This document shows, piece by piece, positions 60,180 to 64,000 of a stretch of DNA of 64,000 bases. Both the position numbers and the translations under genes were made by a program. The notes below the pieces were generated by a model. That model saw nothing but the letters and a program-made list of their open reading frames with translations, made no database searches and was not told where the DNA came from. Source of the DNA: Portunus trituberculatus (Eukaryota > Arthropoda > Malacostraca > Decapoda > Portunidae); assembly GCF_017591435.1 (NCBI RefSeq), contig NC_059300.1, positions 9,089,058 through 9,153,057 of the forward strand. Reading direction: 5' to 3'. Each line of letters starts with the position of its first letter. Within the stretch, counting starts at the first letter, position 1.

Positions 60180-62330
60180 AAAAGTAGGAACTAAAAAACC
60201 CAACAACCTGGCATGACAGCATTAGTGGAACAACTACTGACTATATCCTTGTAAACAACAAAGTAGAAGAAAAAGGCTTCATGTTTGGAAAAATACTCAG
60301 ACCACTTTTTAATTTGCATTAGTTATGGAAAAAAAAAACCATGAAAAGACCAAATGGCTAGAAGAATAGAAACTAAAGGATGCAAACAGAGAAATATGCA
60401 ACAAAGGTCAACAAGGGAATACAAGTAGTAATTACTGATAAAAAGGTGAGTGTAGACACTATATAAAATAAGCTCCAAGAATCTTTAAAACAAGAAGCAG
60501 TCAAAGAAATCAAAATTAAGAAAATAAAGGTAGGCCCAATGAGACTTAAAGGATGGTGAGACAAAGAGGAAGGAAAAGTGATAGCCAACCAAAATATAGA
60601 AAACAGGATACAGACACAGCTGTATAAAAAAGTTAAGAAATAAGGAAACGAATGCCAGCAAGAATGGCAGCATGCCTGGGAAAGATACAAGAAGGCTCAG
60701 ACTTGGTAAGAAAGAAAATTAAAGAATTGGAAGAATGTGCCACGTGGAGGATGAAAGAAGGAAAGTTTCAATAGATTGAAAAGGAGCTTAAGGAAAGGAG
60801 TAATACATGATGAGGTGAAACAAAGCTGACAGAAGAGAAACAAGGAATAGTAAAGAGATATAAGCTGAAATAGAATGTTTCTTGAAAAGGTGATAATGAA
60901 GAATATAGAACTAAGACATAATTTTTAACACCAAGGACATGAATGCCATAGAGATAAGTGAAAAAGATGTGGAAGAGGCCTTACAAAAAACTGAGTTAGA
61001 AAAAGCCAGATGAACTAATGGCATCCTTGGTGAATGGAGGGATTGAACTGAAAAAGCTAGCAACTAAGGAGTTAATTGAAAAAATTCTAGAGAAAGGAGT
61101 TGTACTCAATTGAAGACTGGAAAAAAGTGTGACATTAATTCATAAGGGAGGAGGAAAATCCAAACACAACATTGAGAACAACAGACCTATAGGCATAATA
61201 GCTGTAATGAATGTGCTGGCAATGTGTGGCATAATGATAAATGACAAACTAACACAGTGGGCATAGGAAAAATATGATATGATTGAAAAGAAAGAACCAT
61301 GAAAAGAAAAACTGGGAAGGAACTGTATTTGGTATTCTTCAATAGAGAAAGCATATGATACTGTTGATGAAAGAAGACTACTCAGCCTACTAAACCACAT
61401 AGGAATGATATGAAGAAGAGAAAAGACAGCTGGTGGCAGAAATTACAGAAATAATTGATGAGGAAAAATGGAACAAGAGGCCATATAGATAAGGGATTAC
61501 CACTATATTAAGATTGTATGGTGGAAATACTGTAGTGAGGAAATTGAAAAGCTATGAAAGTGATAGAAAACTTGTATGAAGATAATGAGGTAAAATTCAG
61601 GCTTGGATCAGTGAGATGGTTAGAGATCAATGTGGGAATGAGACAAGGTTGTGTTGTCCCCACCATTGTACGACATACACCTGGAGGAACTGATAACAAG
61701 AATCAGAATATACAGCAGAAGTGTGTAAATTTTCTGGCATATGCTGATGACGTGGTGCTGATGGCAGACAGGAAGGAACACGTGGAGGAACTACTGCAGA
61801 CTACAACTCAGTTCAGAAAAGGGTGGCAGCTAAGATTCAGTTCATGAAAGTGCGAAGTAATTCAGATTAAAGAAGACCAGGACAATCAGTGGATGATGGG
61901 AAACTGTATACTGAAAGTGGTGGAAAAGTAAACTTACTCAGTAATGGAGGTTTGTAGTGAAGGTATAGATGGATAAAGAAAAAGGAAAATAAATTAAAAC
62001 AAAGCAAGGAGAGCTGCAAGAATGATCCTAAATGGTGGAAGCAGGGTAACAACTAAATATGAGGTTGGCAGGAATCTGTGGAAGGGGATAGCAGTCCCAC
62101 ACTATTTATAAGGAGCAGAGTTAACATGGGGAATCACCTACTGAGAAAGAATTGCCTAGGAAAAACTGTCTTTTATCAAGAAAATAGCAGGACTGGAAGA
62201 TGATATATGAGTGAAGAAAGTGATCTCAGAAGACAGACCAGGATTATCATACAGAAGAGAGATAAACAGATGAAGAAAAGAGAACTTAGAAAAAGACTGG
62301 GATAGACTGGAGAATAGAGACAAACAAATG
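60180..62330 (+). mobile_element. Decayed LINE of a different type (endonuclease end and reverse transcriptase)
   Basis: Broken-frame pieces in order: TWHDSISGTTTDYILVN (endonuclease end, ~60200), NRPIGIIAVMNV (~61180), EKAYDTVDERRLLSLL (~61345), VIENLYEDNEVKFRLG (~61555), MRQGCV (~61640) and AYADDVVLMA (~61738). Many stops and indels show it is long dead. A 3'-end piece of the same type follows at 63290-63640. Confidence 0.75.
61408..61562 (+). repeat. Direct repeat of the decayed LINE 3' end, inside its RT region
   Basis: tatgaagaagagaaaagaca through ggattaccactatatta and gtatggtggaaatac recurs at 63466-63620. Here it separates RT blocks that should be contiguous (LLNHIGM and VIENLYED). 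Confidence 0.75.
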
Positions 62331-62336
62331 TATTTT

Positions 62337-63240
62337 CTTTTTTTTTTTTTTACGTAGCGAAGAGGGCCAGCCAAGGGCAAAAAAAAAAAGTTAGAAAAAG
62401 GCCCACTTGAGCACTGGCTCTCCAAAGACTTCAAAAAGTGCCAAAACCGTCAGCCAGAATTAGGGGAGCAAATGCCTCGATACCTCCCTCTTAAAAGAAG
62501 ACAAGTTGTAGGAATTCGGAAATACAGATGCAAGGAGGGAGTTCCAGAGTTTACCAGTGAAAGGGATGAATGATTGAGCGTACTGGTTAACTCTTGCATT
62601 AGAGAGTTGGACAGAATAGGGATGAGAGGAAGAAGAAAGCCTTGTGCAGCGTGGCCGCAGGAGGAGGGAGGCATGCAGTTAGCAAGATCAGTAGAACAGT
62701 TACCATGAAAATAGCGATAAAATATAGAAAGGGATGCAACATTTCGGCGGTGAGAAAGAGACTGAAGACAGTTAGTCAGAGGAAGGGAGTTGATGAGACG
62801 AAGAGCTTTCGATTCCACCCTATCAAGCAAAGCTGTGTGACTGGAATCCCCCCAAACATGCGAAGAGTACTCCATACAGGGACGGATAAGGCCCTTATAC
62901 AGAGTAAGCAGTTGGAGGGACGAGAAAAACTGTCGGAGACGCCTCAGAACACCTAACTTCATAGAAGCTGTTTTAGCAAGAGATGAGATGTGAAGTTTCC
63001 AGTTAAGATTATGAGCAAAGGACAGACCGAGGATATTCATTGTGGAAGAGGGAGACAGTTGAGTGTCACTAAAGAAGAGGGGATAGTTGTCTGGAAGGTT
63101 GTGTCGAGTTGATAGAGGGAGGAATTGAGTTTTTGAGGCATTGAAAACTACTAGATTTTCTCTGCCCCAATCGGAAATCTTAGAAAGATCGGAAGTCAGG
63201 CGTTCCGTGGCGTTCCCCCGTGATCTGTTAATTTCCTGGG
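62337..63240 (-). mobile_element. Diverged relative of the same LINE family, C-terminal fragment
   Basis: On the minus strand it has an open stretch with DLSKISDWGRENLVVFNAS, LYKGLIRPCMEYSSHVWG and SHRRNVASLSIFYRYFHG, the same order as in the copies at 12.5-18.9 kb but with many substitutions. The T run at 62337-62352 is its poly(A) tail. It sits inside the decayed LINE of another type. Confidence 0.85.
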
Positions 63241-63289
63241 GGAGGGGGTGGAAATTGGGAATGGAGAAGAAATGGTGTAACAAAAAACA

Positions 63290-63640
63290 AACAAACCAGG
63301 AAGGATAGAGTGGTATGTAGGGGAATGAGGATTTAGGTTACTGTTCATGGCAAGGATAAGTGCCTTAGAATCAAATGGTAGTAACAGAAATGAACAGGAA
63401 CAGAGTTGCAACTTATGTGTGGGAGTGAAGGAAACAACAGAGCATATGGTAGTGGAATGTAACAGATATGAAGAAGAGAAAAGACAGCTGGTGACAGAAA
63501 TTACAGAAATAAATGATGAAGAATGGAAGAAGAGGCCATATAGATAAGGGATTACCATTATATTAGGATTGTATGGTGGAAATACCGTAGTGAGAAAATT
63601 GAAAAGTATTAAAGTGTACTAAAAAAACGCAAATAGAGTT
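63290..63640 (+). mobile_element. 3' piece of the decayed LINE, with CCHC-like motif
   Basis: It encodes CNLCVGVKETTEHMVVEC, the C-terminal zinc-knuckle type seen at the end of many LINE ORF2 proteins. The following ~150 bases recur at 61408-61562. Confidence 0.65.
63466..63620 (+). repeat. Second copy of the ~150-bp direct repeat
   Basis: Matches 61408-61562; in its expected place after the CCHC-like LINE 3' end. Confidence 0.75.
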
Positions 63641-63924
63641 GTGAAAAGAGAAAGTGAATGAACAAATTTAACAATAGACAAAATCTGCAATAGGAAGAAG
63701 ACGTAACCCCTTACAAAGCGACACAAAACGAAGAAAGAAGCCTTGGCTGTTACCATCCAGCATCTCTTTACAGCTGATACAGTGAAAAACACCCTCCATA
63801 TGGTTAGGGTTAATGAGTCTGCTGGTGGATGGATGGATTTAAGATAAGGCGCCGAACAGCTTAGGTCATTTGGTGCCGCTGCAATTTCTTAATTAAAAAA
63901 AAGATAAAACTACAGAACCCCTCC
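63641..63924. other. Intergenic sequence, nothing recognised
   Basis: Plain sequence leading into the inverse GTTAGG repeat. Confidence 0.5.
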
Positions 63925-64000
63925 AACACTAACCTAACCCTAACAAACCTAACCTACCGTATCCTTGCTTTGGGGCAGTTTCCCTCCCCCCCACACAGGT
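63925..64000 (-). repeat. Inverse copy of the GTTAGG-rich repeat at the right edge
   Basis: On the minus strand the edge reads ccccaaagcaaggatac followed by gttaggtt and ttagggttaggtt, the same order as at 43750-43800. It is cut by the end of the window. Confidence 0.75.

Noticed and set aside
61554..61847. A host gene with an AYADD motif
   Set aside because: It is the reverse-transcriptase active site of a decayed LINE.

Overview
The window looks like nuclear DNA of a decapod crustacean, most likely a crab. It has long pure (CT)n, (CA)n and (TCC)n microsatellites every one to two kilobases, an arthropod-type protein-coding gene with introns, a tRNA-derived SINE of the kind I associate with crabs, APE-type LINE fragments and GTTAGG-rich blocks. 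The species cannot be fixed from the sequence alone.

One large plus-strand gene organises the window. It is a non-classical cadherin very like Cadherin-87A (CDH23/PCDH15-like group). I place 31 coding exons between 11698 and 59001, about 1,700 codons: parts of roughly 13 extracellular cadherin repeats, a membrane-adjacent domain, one transmembrane helix and a ~158-residue tail ending in a PDZ-type ligand (ETTEL). The 5' end lies outside the window or was not recognised. Two expected exons are absent, one between 11849 and 16526 and one between 42589 and 45517. Both gaps are full of repeats. At the second gap the exon phases do not match, codon usage drops from ~85% to 27-60% GC3, and dense microsatellites give way to sparse ones.

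Inside the 14.5-kb intron 27933-42466, on the same strand, sit two single-exon paralogous genes of 997 and up to 1,428 codons. They encode NLR-like NACHT/STAND ATPases: a related N-terminal helical region, Walker A (GPAGSGKT / GPKGSGKT), a Walker-B-like strand, a sensor arginine, an FLHP..xE winged-helix/HD2 motif and degenerate leucine-rich-repeat-like ends. This pair is the most interesting content, a plausible lineage-specific intracellular sensor family nested in a cell-adhesion gene.

The rest is repeat-derived. LINE copies: 12484-15235 (minus) and 17793-18986 (plus) are a near-identical inverted pair around one exon, and 62337-63240 (minus) is a diverged relative. A second LINE type lies in ruins at 60180-63640. 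There is a ~214-bp repeat with inverted ends (four complete copies and one split by a LINE), a second dispersed family, a fold-back element at 56619-57566, a transposase-like fragment at 43407-43620, a GTTAGG block at 43195-44710 with its inverse at the right edge, and several tandem duplications. From 1 to 11697 I see no convincing exon.
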